From NCBI RefSeq assembly GCF_904528075.1, contig NZ_LR882035.1:2914001-2978000 (forward strand): a stretch of 64,000 nucleotides of DNA. Reading direction: 5' to 3'. Shown one piece after another: positions 1 to 8,242 of this stretch. The notes under the pieces are model-generated. The model did no database searches, was not told the DNA's origin, and saw nothing but the letters and a program-made list of their open reading frames with translations. The position numbers were made by a program, and so were the translations under genes. The number at the start of each line of letters is the position of its first letter. The stretch's first letter is position 1. Source of the stretch: Agreia sp. COWG. GTDB taxonomy: Bacteria; Actinomycetota; Actinomycetes; Actinomycetales; Microbacteriaceae.

Positions 1-2
1 TG

Positions 3-2243
3 GTGTGCTTCGTGGTGCTCTTCGCCATCGGCCGCTGGCAGGATGCGCTGTTCGGCTTCTCCGCCGTGGCGAACGCCATCATCGGCAGTGTGCAGGAGTA
101 CCGAGCCAAGCGCGCGCTCGATCGCCTCGCGGTGATGAACGCTCCGCACGCACGGGTGCTGCGCGATGCAGCCGAGGCCGAGATCGATATCGCTGGCGTC
201 GTGCTCGGCGACACGATCGTGCTGCGCGCCGGCGACCAGATTGCCGCCGACGCCCTGGTGTCGGGCTCACGCGGGCTGCAGGTCGACGAGTCGATGCTCA
301 CGGGCGAGTCGGATGCCGTCGAGAAGGCGCCCGGAGACCGCGTGCTGAGTGGGTCGATCGTGGTCGGCGGCGAGGGCTCCGCCGAGGTCGACAGGGTGGG
401 TGCCGACTCGTTCGCCAACTCGCTGAGCGCCCAGGCGAAGAAGTTCTCGCTCGTGGCGTCGGAGCTTCGATCCTCGATCAACCGAGTGCTGAAGTGGGTG
501 GCCTGGTTCATCGGACCGGTCTCGCTGCTCGTGCTCAACGCGCAGATGATGACGCAGCGGGGCGGCTGGGCCGGGGCCGTCGAGAGCGGCGCCTGGCGCG
601 ATGCGGCCGTGGCGACCATCGCATCCGTCGTGGCCATGGTGCCGCTCGGCCTCGTGCTCATGACGAGCATCACCTTCGCCGTCGGAGCGGTGAAACTCGC
701 CCGCCAGCAGGTTCTCGTGCAGGAACTCGCGGCCGTCGAGGGGCTCGCGCGCGTCGACATGATCTGCCTCGACAAGACGGGCACGCTCACCCACGGCGAC
801 ATCGTGTTCGACGAGGTGCATCCGCTGGCGGAGGCACCCGGCTGGCACGGCGTGCTCGCCTGGTACGGCGTGCAGAACGACGCAAACGCGACCGCACGCA
901 GCCTCGCGGGCCGCTTCACGGACATCCCCCGGGGCGAGCCCACCGATCGGGTGCCGTTCTCGTCGGCACGCAAGTGGAGCGCCGTCACGTTCGACGACCG
1001 CATGTGGTTGCTCGGCGGGCCCGAGATGGTGTTCCCCGCCCAGCGCTCCCCCTCGGCCCAGCTGCAGCGGCTGCACTCCGAGGCCGCCCAGCTCGCCGCG
1101 ACCGGGCGGCGCACCCTCGTTCTCGCCGTCGGAACGCCCACCGCCGACGAGACGGTTCCGGCCGACACGGTGCCGGTTGCCCTGCTCACGTTCCGTGAGA
1201 ACATCCGGCCGGATGCCGCCGAGACCCTCACCTACTTCGCCGCGCAGGGCGTGGGCGTTCGCATCATCTCGGGCGACAACCCGCAGACCGTGGCCGCCAT
1301 CGCCCGCGAGGTGGGGCTCGACGCGCCCCACGGTTTCGACGCGCGCAAGCTGCCCGACGACGAGGGCGAGCTGCTCGCGATCCTCGACGAGTACGTGGTG
1401 TTCGGACGCGTGAGTCCCGAGCAGAAGAAGCGCATCGTGGTGGCGCTGAAGGCCTCCGGTTACACCGTGGCGATGACGGGCGACGGCGTGAACGACGCGC
1501 TCGCCATCAAGGAGGCCGACATCGGGGTGGCGATGAACTCCGGCGCCGCCGCCACCAAGGCCGTGGCCAGGCTCGTTCTGCTCGACGGCCGCTTCTCGCA
1601 CCTGCCGAACGTGGTCGCCGAGGGGCGCCAGGTGATCGCCAACATCGAGCGCGTGTCGATGCTGTTCCTCACGAAGACCGCTTACGCCACGTTCCTCGCG
1701 ATCACCTTCGGAATTCTGCTGATGCCCTTTCCCTTTCTGCCCCGCCAGCTGTCGGTCACCGACGGGCTGACCATCGGCATCCCGTCGTTCTTTCTCGCGC
1801 TGATGCCGAACGCGCAACGCTACGTGCCCGGATTCCTCAGGCGCTCGCTCTCGTTCGCCATCCCCGCCGGGCTCACGGTGACGCTCGGCATCGCGGCGTT
1901 CGCGAAGCTCGCGGCCGGCATGGGCATCCCGCAGGCCGAAATCCGCACCGGCTCGACGCTGATCCTCACCATCATCGGGCTCTGGATCCTGGTCGTCCTC
2001 TCCCGACCCGTGACCCGGTTCAAGGGACTGGTGATCGGCGGGATGATGGTGGGGCTCGTACTCGTCTACACGATCGGTCTCGTGCGGGACTTTCTGCAGC
2101 TGGTCGACATCACGCAGCCCACGGCCGTTCTCGTGCTGTGCACGTCACTGGGGTCGGTCGCGCTCATCGAGGTGGTGCGCTACGCCCACCGCCGAACCTC
2201 CAGCCGCGACGCGGCCGTGGCGAAGCTGCACCGCGTCGAGTAG
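3..2243 (+). CDS. ctpE: Cation-translocating P-type ATPase, CtpE-like (5' end outside window)
   Basis: Membrane ATP-driven cation pump. The frame enters from the left edge, so the N-terminus is missing; against roughly 800-residue CtpE-type pumps about 50-80 residues lie outside. In visible numbering the actuator loop TGES is at 100-103, the phosphorylated Asp of DKTGTLT at 257 and the hinge motif TGDGVND at 492-498. The last 200 residues are hydrophobic helices with FPFLPRQLS and GIPSFFLALMPN, a signature I associate with the actinobacterial CtpE group, linked in mycobacteria to calcium uptake. The transmembrane helix before DKTGT has PLGL rather than CPC, arguing against a heavy-metal pump. 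The gene faces a convergent small membrane-protein gene. P-type ATPase is certain; calcium specificity is inference. Confidence 0.9.
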   Translation: MCFVVLFAIGRWQDALFGFSAVANAIIGSVQEYRAKRALDRLAVMNAPHARVLRDAAEAEIDIAGVVLGDTIVLRAGDQIAADALVSGSRGLQVDESMLTGESDAVEKAPGDRVLSGSIVVGGEGSAEVDRVGADSFANSLSAQAKKFSLVASELRSSINRVLKWVAWFIGPVSLLVLNAQMMTQRGGWAGAVESGAWRDAAVATIASVVAMVPLGLVLMTSITFAVGAVKLARQQVLVQELAAVEGLARVDMICLDKTGTLTHGDIVFDEVHPLAEAPGWHGVLAWYGVQNDANATARSLAGRFTDIPRGEPTDRVPFSSARKWSAVTFDDRMWLLGGPEMVFPAQRSPSAQLQRLHSEAAQLAATGRRTLVLAVGTPTADETVPADTVPVALLTFRENIRPDAAETLTYFAAQGVGVRIISGDNPQTVAAIAREVGLDAPHGFDARKLPDDEGELLAILDEYVVFGRVSPEQKKRIVVALKASGYTVAMTGDGVNDALAIKEADIGVAMNSGAAATKAVARLVLLDGRFSHLPNVVAEGRQVIANIERVSMLFLTKTAYATFLAITFGILLMPFPFLPRQLSVTDGLTIGIPSFFLALMPNAQRYVPGFLRRSLSFAIPAGLTVTLGIAAFAKLAAGMGIPQAEIRTGSTLILTIIGLWILVVLSRPVTRFKGLVIGGMMVGLVLVYTIGLVRDFLQLVDITQPTAVLVLCTSLGSVALIEVVRYAHRRTSSRDAAVAKLHRVE

Positions 2244-2260
2244 GGGTCGTGCGGGCTTGC

Positions 2261-2317
2261 GCTCGCTGGCTCAGCGGCTCGCTGGCGGGCTCGGGCTCGG
2301 GCTCGCTGGCTCAGCGG
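2261..2317. repeat. 17-bp direct repeat at the convergent gene junction
   Basis: GCTCGCTGGCTCAGCGG occurs at 2261-2277 and again at 2301-2317, separated by a GGGCTC-rich stretch. The second copy contains the TGA stop (read on the minus strand) of the neighbouring small membrane-protein gene. It lies between two convergent genes; no T-run typical of an intrinsic terminator is seen. Confidence 0.6.
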
Positions 2318-2718
2318 GCGAAGTAGTGCCGGCCCGCACCGCTCCAGAGCGGCACGATCACCACGGCCGAGGCGGCCAGCATCACGGCGACGCCCGACCA
2401 GTCGCCGTCGCCCGCCACGACCAAGTCGACGATCGCGAGCGCCAGGCCGAGCGGCAGCAGCACCGTCGCGACGATCCGTGAGGCACGGCTGCCCCTGCCC
2501 ACCCCCGAGGCCAGCGCAACGACGAAGAGGCCGAACAGGATCATGGCGGCGCCGAGGAGGGTGACGATCAGGGCGAGTGCTCCCGTGGAGGCCTCGGGCG
2601 TGTAGCGCAGAAAGATCGTGAGGATGCCGAGGGCCGCTTGGGCGGCGCCGCCGAAGGTCATGAGCGCCATGGCGGCGGTCACGGAACGCGGCCGCGCCAC
2701 CGGTCGAGACCTAGCCAC
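2311..2718 (-). CDS. Small four-helix membrane protein, function unknown
   Basis: A 135-residue protein with four hydrophobic stretches (about residues 14-37, 45-70, 80-102 and 108-125), short loops and an Arg-rich start, so an inner-membrane protein with no recognisable catalytic motif. It resembles generic actinobacterial hypothetical membrane proteins; no function is assigned. The GTG start at 2718 overlaps the last 8 bases of the upstream SRPBCC gene, which suggests translational coupling. It converges on the P-type ATPase gene. The TGA stop sits inside a 17-bp repeat. Confidence 0.75.
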   Translation of the reverse strand: MARSRPVARPRSVTAAMALMTFGGAAQAALGILTIFLRYTPEASTGALALIVTLLGAAMILFGLFVVALASGVGRGSRASRIVATVLLPLGLALAIVDLVVAGDGDWSGVAVMLAASAVVIVPLWSGAGRHYFAR

Positions 2719-3181
2719 GGGTGGCGTAGCGCTTCTGCAGCCGACGCAGCGTCTCTTCGATGCCGTCGGCGTTCATGTTCACGAGCCCCATGATGCGGAA
2801 CATGCCCGACTTGATGGGGCCAACGAAGCTGTAGTCGAAGGTCTCGGTCACGCTGGTGCTGGCCTCACCACGCGGCTCGAACTCCCACCGCCAGCGGTGG
2901 CCCATCGGGTGCCGCCACTCGATCACCCGGCCCTCGTCGAACTCGGTCACCCTGCTCGTGATCGAGTACGGCACGCCGCGCTGCGTCATCTTGGTCGTGA
3001 ACGAGGCGCCAGGGTCCAGCCGCTCTGGGCCGGTCATGGTCTCGCCGACGGTACCCGAGCCATCCAGTTCGGTGTGCCTTCGGGGCTGCGCCACGAGCTC
3101 GAAGAGTTCGGCGGCGGGAGCGTTGATGATGGCGCGCCGACAGACCCTGTGTGCACCGGCTTCGACCGTCTCGACTGTCAT
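2711..3181 (-). CDS. SRPBCC (START/Bet v1-like) family protein
   Basis: A 156-residue single-domain protein whose sequence follows the polyketide-cyclase/SRPBCC pattern: an N-terminal strand with INAPAAELFELVAQPRRH, a central block of beta strands including RVIEWRHPMGHRWRWEFEP, and a C-terminal helix GMFRIMGLVNMNADGIEETLRRL that would cap the ligand cavity. Such proteins bind hydrophobic small molecules; the ligand cannot be read here. The ATG at 3181 was chosen because the family begins just before the first strand; the frame is open far upstream but that part is antisense to the next gene. It is coupled to the small membrane protein by an 8-bp overlap and divergent from the MDR gene. Confidence 0.82.
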   Translation of the reverse strand: MTVETVEAGAHRVCRRAIINAPAAELFELVAQPRRHTELDGSGTVGETMTGPERLDPGASFTTKMTQRGVPYSITSRVTEFDEGRVIEWRHPMGHRWRWEFEPRGEASTSVTETFDYSFVGPIKSGMFRIMGLVNMNADGIEETLRRLQKRYATRG

Positions 3182-3292
3182 GGTCACACGATAGACCCCC
3201 GCCTCCAGGGGCGCGCGCGACACAATGCTCGTAGCATCGAACCAGTGCCAGCCGCAGGCATCCGGCACCACCGACGTCGAAAGAAGCGCACC

Positions 3293-4324
3293 ATGAAGGC
3301 AGTCACCTACGACCACACCGGCGATTCGAGCGTGCTCAGCGTCGTCGAGCGCGAGCCCGTCGAGCCGCAGCAGGGCGAGGTGCGCGTGCGCGTCGTCGTC
3401 TCGGGCGTGAACCCCACCGACTGGAAGTCGCGAGAGGGCGCAGGGGCAGGCGCCTCGACCAGTTTCGACGAGCCGAAGACGCCGAACCAAGACGGTGCGG
3501 GGGTCGTGGATGCGATCGGTGACGACGTGGAGCACCTCGCGGTGGGCGACCGGGTCTGGCTCTGGGACGTGGCCTTCGGCACGAACAACGGCACCGCCCA
3601 GGAGTACGTGACGCTTCCCGCCACGCACGCCGTCGCGCTGCCAGAGAACGCGAGCTTCGACGACGGGGCGAGCCTCGGCATCCCGGCGCTCACGGCGCAC
3701 CTCGCCCTCACCGCCAACGAGAACGTGCCAGATCGGTTGGCCCCCGGCGCGCTGCTTGGCCGCGTCGTGCTGGTCTCGGGCGGCGCCGGGGCGGTTAGCC
3801 ACGCGGCGATCCAGCTAGCCGCCTGGGCCGGTGCGACCGTTCTCACCACCGTGAGCAGCGATGAGAAGGCCGAGCTCGCTCGCCTCGCCGGTGCCGAGCA
3901 CATCATCGACTACAAGACCGAAGACGTGGCCGCCCGCGTCAAGCAGATCGCCCCGCACGGCGTCGACACCATCGTCGAGGTAAACATCGCCGACAACATC
4001 GACCTCGACACGAAAATCATCACCCGCGGCGGAATCGTGGTGAGCTACGCGTTCGACACCACGGACACGGTCTCGCTGCCGATCGGCGCCGCGATGGGCC
4101 GCAACGTGCGCTTCCGCTTCCTGCTCACCTACACGGTGACCGAGGCCGAGAAGCAGGATGCCCTCGCCGGCGTCACCGAGGCCCTGGCCGCGGGCGTGCT
4201 GGGCGCGGGCGCGTCAACCGGCCTGCCCCTGACGCGCTTTCCGCTGGCCGAGACCGGCGCCGCGCACGACGCGGTCGAGCAGGGCACCGTGGGCAAGGTG
4301 CTGATCGACGTGACCCCCGCCTGA
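3293..4324 (+). CDS. Zinc-independent MDR oxidoreductase, NADPH:quinone reductase-like
   Basis: A 343-residue medium-chain dehydrogenase/reductase. The N-terminal GroES-like fold (VSGVNPTDWKSREG, then GVVDAIGDDVEHLAVGDRVW) is followed by a Rossmann domain with the nucleotide motif SGGAGAVSHAAIQLA near residue 160 and a substrate-side C-terminus. The usual structural-zinc cysteines are missing, as in quinone oxidoreductases and zeta-crystallin. It should reduce quinones or activated alkenes with NADPH in the cytoplasm. The ATG at 3293 follows GAAAGAAG, a reasonable ribosome site; the frame extends upstream only antisense to the SRPBCC gene. It is divergent from that gene with about 110 bases between them. 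Confidence 0.88.
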   Translation: MKAVTYDHTGDSSVLSVVEREPVEPQQGEVRVRVVVSGVNPTDWKSREGAGAGASTSFDEPKTPNQDGAGVVDAIGDDVEHLAVGDRVWLWDVAFGTNNGTAQEYVTLPATHAVALPENASFDDGASLGIPALTAHLALTANENVPDRLAPGALLGRVVLVSGGAGAVSHAAIQLAAWAGATVLTTVSSDEKAELARLAGAEHIIDYKTEDVAARVKQIAPHGVDTIVEVNIADNIDLDTKIITRGGIVVSYAFDTTDTVSLPIGAAMGRNVRFRFLLTYTVTEAEKQDALAGVTEALAAGVLGAGASTGLPLTRFPLAETGAAHDAVEQGTVGKVLIDVTPA

Positions 4325-4335
4325 CGCGAGCAGGC

Positions 4336-4401
4336 GCCGGTCGCCGCGCGGACGCGCCGGATCACACGGCCGGTCGCCGCGCGGACGCGCCGGGTCACGC
4401 G
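4336..4401. repeat. Two tandem 33-bp GC-rich repeats
   Basis: A 33-bp unit beginning GCCGGTCGCCGCGCGG occurs at 4336-4368 and 4369-4401 with two differences, and a third partial unit starts at 4402. It lies immediately after the MDR gene stop in the 330-base spacer 4325-4654, which holds no credible gene; the remainder of the spacer is the hairpin repeat listed next. Confidence 0.75.
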
Positions 4402-4420
4402 GCCGGCGCGCGTGGCGCGG

Positions 4421-4553
4421 CTCGAGATGCAGCAAAGCGCCTTTCGCCCGGCCAGCGAGGGGCGTTATCTCACACCTCACTCGTGGTCGCCATGTCGAGG
4501 TGCAGCAAAGCGCCCTTCGACCCAGCGACGAAGGGCACTGTGCTGCATCTCGA
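4421..4553. repeat. Long hairpin repeat with an upstream partial copy
   Basis: Bases 4495-4519 (TCGAGGTGCAGCAAAG and following) pair with 4529-4553 over 25 positions with three non-Watson-Crick positions, leaving a 9-base loop. The left arm is also present as a direct copy at 4422-4446 (TCGAGATGCAGCAAAG), followed by a diverged right arm. This resembles a REP- or MITE-like intergenic element located between two convergent genes (MDR and nagB). No transposase is adjacent. Confidence 0.75.
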
Positions 4554-4654
4554 GCTGCCTGGCCGCCAGGACACCGCAAAGATGTCGGGCGGGGGCGGGC
4601 CATCGGACGTCTCGCCTCCACGCTGCCCGAGCAGGGTCTCACCCCCCTCGTGCG

Positions 4655-5434
4655 CTACAGCCCCTGCCAGTCGGGCTTGTTCTCGTAGGCGTAGCGGTAG
4701 TACTCCGCGCGGTCGAGCTTCGATGCCGCCGCCTCGTCGATCACCACGGTGGCGTGCGGGTGCAGCTGCACCGCCGACGCGGGAACACTCGCCGAGACGG
4801 GGCCCTCGACGGCGGCCCGCAGGGCATCCGCCTTCGCCTCGCCGAACGCGAGCAGCACGAGGTGCCGCGCCCGCAGGATGGTGCCGACCCCCTGCGTGAT
4901 GCAGTGCAGCGGCACGTCGTCGATCGAGTCGAAGAACCGAGAGTTGTCGCGGCGGGTCTGCTCTGTCAGCGTCTTCACCCGAGTGAGCGATGCGAGCGAC
5001 GAGCCGGGCTCGTTGAAGCCGAGGTGCCCGTCCGTGCCGATTCCGAGAAGCTGCAGATCGATTCCGCCGGCCGCACGAATCGCGTCCTCGTATTCGGCAC
5101 CCGCGGTACGAATCGTCTCGTGAGCACCGTTCGGCACCCGGATGCGACGGGGATCGAACCCCACGGGCGTCACGACCTCTCGCTCGATCACCGAGCGATA
5201 CGACTCCGGATGCCCCTCGGGCAGCCCCACATACTCGTCGAGCGCGAAGCCGCGAACCCGGCTGACGTCGAGCCCGCGGGCTCCCTCGGCAAGCGCCCGG
5301 TAGACCGCGAGCGGGGTCGATCCGGTCGCCAGGCCGAGCACGGCATCGGGCCGGGCGTCGATCAGCTCGAGGATCATGCCGGCTACGAGCGCTCCCGCAG
5401 ACGACGCGTCGGGAACGATCACGATCTCGGCCAC
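4655..5434 (-). CDS. nagB: Glucosamine-6-phosphate deaminase
   Basis: A 259-residue NagB that converts glucosamine 6-phosphate to fructose 6-phosphate plus ammonia. The sequence is canonical: the phosphate loop GLATGSTPLAVY near 34-45, DEYVGL with Asp66, GTDGHLGFNEPGSS with Asp135, His137 and Glu142 as the catalytic set, then CITQGVGTI and AVQLHPHATVV. The length matches the family (about 240-270). The GTG at 5434 was chosen because it begins the first strand AEIVIVPD and lies 2 bases after the stop of the upstream CutC-ROK gene; an in-frame upstream extension would overlap that gene. It is the last gene of the seven-gene operon starting at 11686. No nagA deacetylase is present nearby. Confidence 0.93.
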   Translation of the reverse strand: MAEIVIVPDASSAGALVAGMILELIDARPDAVLGLATGSTPLAVYRALAEGARGLDVSRVRGFALDEYVGLPEGHPESYRSVIEREVVTPVGFDPRRIRVPNGAHETIRTAGAEYEDAIRAAGGIDLQLLGIGTDGHLGFNEPGSSLASLTRVKTLTEQTRRDNSRFFDSIDDVPLHCITQGVGTILRARHLVLLAFGEAKADALRAAVEGPVSASVPASAVQLHPHATVVIDEAAASKLDRAEYYRYAYENKPDWQGL

Positions 5435-5436
5435 GC

Positions 5437-7164
5437 TCAGACCCCCACGCTCAGCTGGCCGGTCGGCTCCGCCAGCACGTCGTCGATCGACCACCCGTCG
5501 ACCAGGGCGCCGTAGCCGCTCGCCCGGAACGCAAGGATGGCGGCCCCGATGCGCCCGCCCGACGTGCCGAGCATCGACGGCGCCAGCTGCGGCGCATCCC
5601 GCCAGGCGAGGAGGGAGGCGAGCTCGACGCGGAGAGGAGCGAGCAGCGCGTCACCCGCCCGCGACACCCCTCCGGCGAGCACGATCACCGAGGGGTCGAC
5701 GAGAAGCGTGAGCGAGGCCAGGCCAAGGGCGAGCGCGCGAACGCCGTCGGCCCACACGCGATCGGCGATGTCGTCGCGTCCGAGTCGCAGCGAGATGGCT
5801 CGGGCGTCGAGGCCGGCGACACCTCCGGCCGCGGCGTAGCGGCGGGCGAGGCCGGCCCCCGAGAGGTAGACCTCGAGGCAGCCGGTCTGGCCGCAGGTGC
5901 AGGGCTCGCCACCCGGGATCGCGGGAATGTGCCCGAGCTCGCCCGCCGTGGTGACCGCACCGACGACCGCGTGGCCGTCGCTCAGGATAGAGGCGGCCAC
6001 GCCCGTGCCGATGGCGACCAGCACCGAGTCGGCGACCCCGGCCGACGCACCGTACAGCGACTCGGCGAGCCCGCTCGAGCGCACATCGTGGCCGATCTGA
6101 ACGGGCACCCCGAGCGCCTCCGACAGAAGGGGTCCGAGCGGCACATCGGTCCAGCCGAGCGTCGAGGCGTAGAGCACGATGCCCCGTTCTGCCTCGACCA
6201 TTCCGGGCGTCACGACGCCGATGCCGACGACCGTGTGGCCGTCTCGCTCGGCGTGCGCGCGAACATCCATCAGCAGGCCGATGATGCTTCGCGTGAGCTC
6301 GTCGCCGATGCCGCTGCCCGCGATCGAATGGGCCACGATGGCCCGCCCCGACGCGTCGACGATGGCGGCTTTCAAGTTCGTTCCGCCGATGTCGAGGGCG
6401 ATCACGACGGTCGACGCGCGCGGCCTCGCCAGCTCGGCCAGCAGCTCTGCGATCACGGCCGGGTCGGTACTGAGTGTGCCATCGCCCCGCGGCGACCGAG
6501 TCTGCGCCCGCAGGTGCACCTCGGCGGCCCCGGTCGCCCGCACGATCCGTGCCACATTCGCCGGGCGAACGCCGCCTCCGACGAGCACCGTCGGCAGGGT
6601 GGAGTCGCCGCGCGACAGGGCGACGAGCTCGGCCAGGGCCTCGAGCCCCTCGACGGCAGGATGCTCCCCGCCCGAGGTCAGCACCCTCTCGACGCCGAGC
6701 TCGCCCAGCGTGCGATAGGCGGCGACGAGATCGGGGGTCGCGTCGAACGCCTTGTGAAACGTCACGGGCAGCGGCGCGGCGGCGGCGATCAGCCGGCGCA
6801 TGGCGTCGACATCCACGGCACCGGATGGCAGCAGCGCGCCCATCACCACGCCGACGGCCACGGACGACGAGCGTGCGGCGGCGGCGACGATCTGCTCGAG
6901 GTCGAGGCACATCACATCGAGCTCCGCCCGAGAGTAGACGAAGTCTCCCCCGCGCGGTCGCACGATCACCTGCACACCGGTGCTGCCCAGCCGGGAGAGA
7001 ACGGCGCTCACGGTTCCGGCGCTGGGCGTCGTTCCGCCCTCGGCGAGGTTCGCGCACAGCTCGATGCGATCGGCTCCGGCCTCCTCGGCCGCGACCGCCC
7101 CGTCGAGGTCGTCCACGCAGATCTCGACCCGGGTGCCACCGAGCCCTGGCACCGCCGAGGTCAT
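5437..7164 (-). CDS. Fusion of a CutC domain with a ROK-family sugar kinase
   Basis: A 575-residue two-domain protein. Residues 1-245 are a CutC-type TIM barrel: ICVDDLDGAVAAEEAGADRIELC, VRPRGGDFVYS, VTFHKAFD and RVLTSGG are family signatures. From about 253 a full ROK kinase follows: phosphate motif ALDIGGTNLKAAIVD (Asp258), a GHD catalytic segment, GELGHIPAIPGG and the zinc site CTCGQTGCLE. There is no stop between domains and the linker is only about 10 residues. CutC was named for copper tolerance but its biochemical role is unsettled; here it sits with NagB, asparaginase and an amino-acid transporter, so a carbohydrate role is more likely. The start ATG at 7164 overlaps the asparaginase stop (ATGA). 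Confidence 0.9.
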   Translation of the reverse strand: MTSAVPGLGGTRVEICVDDLDGAVAAEEAGADRIELCANLAEGGTTPSAGTVSAVLSRLGSTGVQVIVRPRGGDFVYSRAELDVMCLDLEQIVAAAARSSSVAVGVVMGALLPSGAVDVDAMRRLIAAAAPLPVTFHKAFDATPDLVAAYRTLGELGVERVLTSGGEHPAVEGLEALAELVALSRGDSTLPTVLVGGGVRPANVARIVRATGAAEVHLRAQTRSPRGDGTLSTDPAVIAELLAELARPRASTVVIALDIGGTNLKAAIVDASGRAIVAHSIAGSGIGDELTRSIIGLLMDVRAHAERDGHTVVGIGVVTPGMVEAERGIVLYASTLGWTDVPLGPLLSEALGVPVQIGHDVRSSGLAESLYGASAGVADSVLVAIGTGVAASILSDGHAVVGAVTTAGELGHIPAIPGGEPCTCGQTGCLEVYLSGAGLARRYAAAGGVAGLDARAISLRLGRDDIADRVWADGVRALALGLASLTLLVDPSVIVLAGGVSRAGDALLAPLRVELASLLAWRDAPQLAPSMLGTSGGRIGAAILAFRASGYGALVDGWSIDDVLAEPTGQLSVGV

Positions 7165-8180
7165 CGCGTCACGTCCGCGCCGTGCGAGGCGATCCAGTCG
7201 GTCACGTCGTGGCCCAGGTCGATGCGGCCCACGGGCACGCCTCCGCCGAGGATCGGCAGCTCGACGAGCGAGCCCGCCTCGCTCACGTCGACGCCCAGGG
7301 CGCCGAGCACCTCGAGCGCGATGAGGGTCGTCGCGCGCGGATTGCCGTCGACGATCTTCATGGCCACCGCCTGGCCGGTCGACGCGGCCATGCCGATCAC
7401 ACCCTCGGCGCCGCCCTTGGCCAGCAGTCCGGGCACGCGCGTCATCGCGTCGCTGTTGGCGTGGTCGTCTCCGCCCACGAAGAAGGGGTGGGCGCGCATC
7501 GCGTCGGCGACTGTGCGTTCCGGGGTGCCCTCGGCCGCCGTGACGAGCGCCCGGAACGACCGCGCCAGGCCCTCGACGGTGGTGCTGAACAGGGGGGCGC
7601 CGCAGCCGTCGACCGCGTCGTGCTGCACGGTCTCGCCGCTGATCCAGCCGACCGTTCCACGCACCAGCTGCTGCAGCGGGTGCTCGGGCTCGAGGTACGT
7701 GGCCGTGTCCCAGCCGCTCGCCACGCAGGCCAGCAGCATCGCGGCGTGCTTGCCCGAGCAGTTCATGCGGATGCGCGACCGGCCCTGGCCCTCCCGAATG
7801 AGCCTCACCCGGGTGGCCTCGTCCTCTGGCCAGTCGACGGGGCAGCCGAGCGCGGATTCGTCGAGGCCGGCTTTCGCCAGGATGCGACGCACCACCTCGA
7901 CGTGGGCGTCTTCGCCGGTGTGGCTGCCGGCCGCGATCGCCAGCTCCTCGTCGGCGAGCTCGGCGCCGGCCAGGAGGCAGGCGAGCGCCTGCAACGGTTT
8001 GGTCGTGGAACGCGGCAGCACCTGGGTGGAGCCGCTTCCGAGGCTGGCGACCACATTGCCGACCTCGTCGAGGGCCACGAGCCAGCCGAAGTGGCGGCTC
8101 TCGAAGACGCCGGAGCGGGTGACGACGGCGAGCTCGGCCAGGTCGATTCCGCTGCCGATCGCGGGCTGGGGGTGTGTCAC
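7161..8180 (-). CDS. L-asparaginase, type II (Rhizobium etli-like) family
   Basis: A 339-residue cytoplasmic amidohydrolase of the PF06089 asparaginase group, unrelated to the E. coli AnsA/AnsB fold. It has the Ser-Lys pair in RSTTKPLQ (Ser58, Lys61), CSGKHAAML (Cys141, Lys144) and DGCGAP (Cys193), with spacing matching the metal-binding Cys-Lys-Cys set known for the Rhizobium enzyme. The expected reaction is L-asparagine or an N-substituted asparagine to aspartate plus ammonia. It stands between the polar amino-acid permease genes and the CutC-ROK gene in one operon, with a 4-bp overlap to the latter, which suggests it acts on the imported compound. Confidence 0.9.
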   Translation of the reverse strand: MTHPQPAIGSGIDLAELAVVTRSGVFESRHFGWLVALDEVGNVVASLGSGSTQVLPRSTTKPLQALACLLAGAELADEELAIAAGSHTGEDAHVEVVRRILAKAGLDESALGCPVDWPEDEATRVRLIREGQGRSRIRMNCSGKHAAMLLACVASGWDTATYLEPEHPLQQLVRGTVGWISGETVQHDAVDGCGAPLFSTTVEGLARSFRALVTAAEGTPERTVADAMRAHPFFVGGDDHANSDAMTRVPGLLAKGGAEGVIGMAASTGQAVAMKIVDGNPRATTLIALEVLGALGVDVSEAGSLVELPILGGGVPVGRIDLGHDVTDWIASHGADVTR

Positions 8181-8242
8181 GGGGGTGCTCCTTCGTCGCG
8201 AGGCGACAGTAGATCAGGCTGAAAGTCAGAGAAAGAGGGAGA

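Noticed and set aside
267..1817. 516-codon open frame on the minus strand opposite the P-type ATPase
   Set aside because: It is antisense to a gene with all P-type motifs, is rich in His, Arg and Gly as expected for a GC-rich shadow, and has no domain pattern.
2246..2310. Possible intrinsic terminator between convergent P-type ATPase and small membrane-protein genes
   Set aside because: GC-rich direct repeat but no stable symmetric stem followed by a T-run on either strand.
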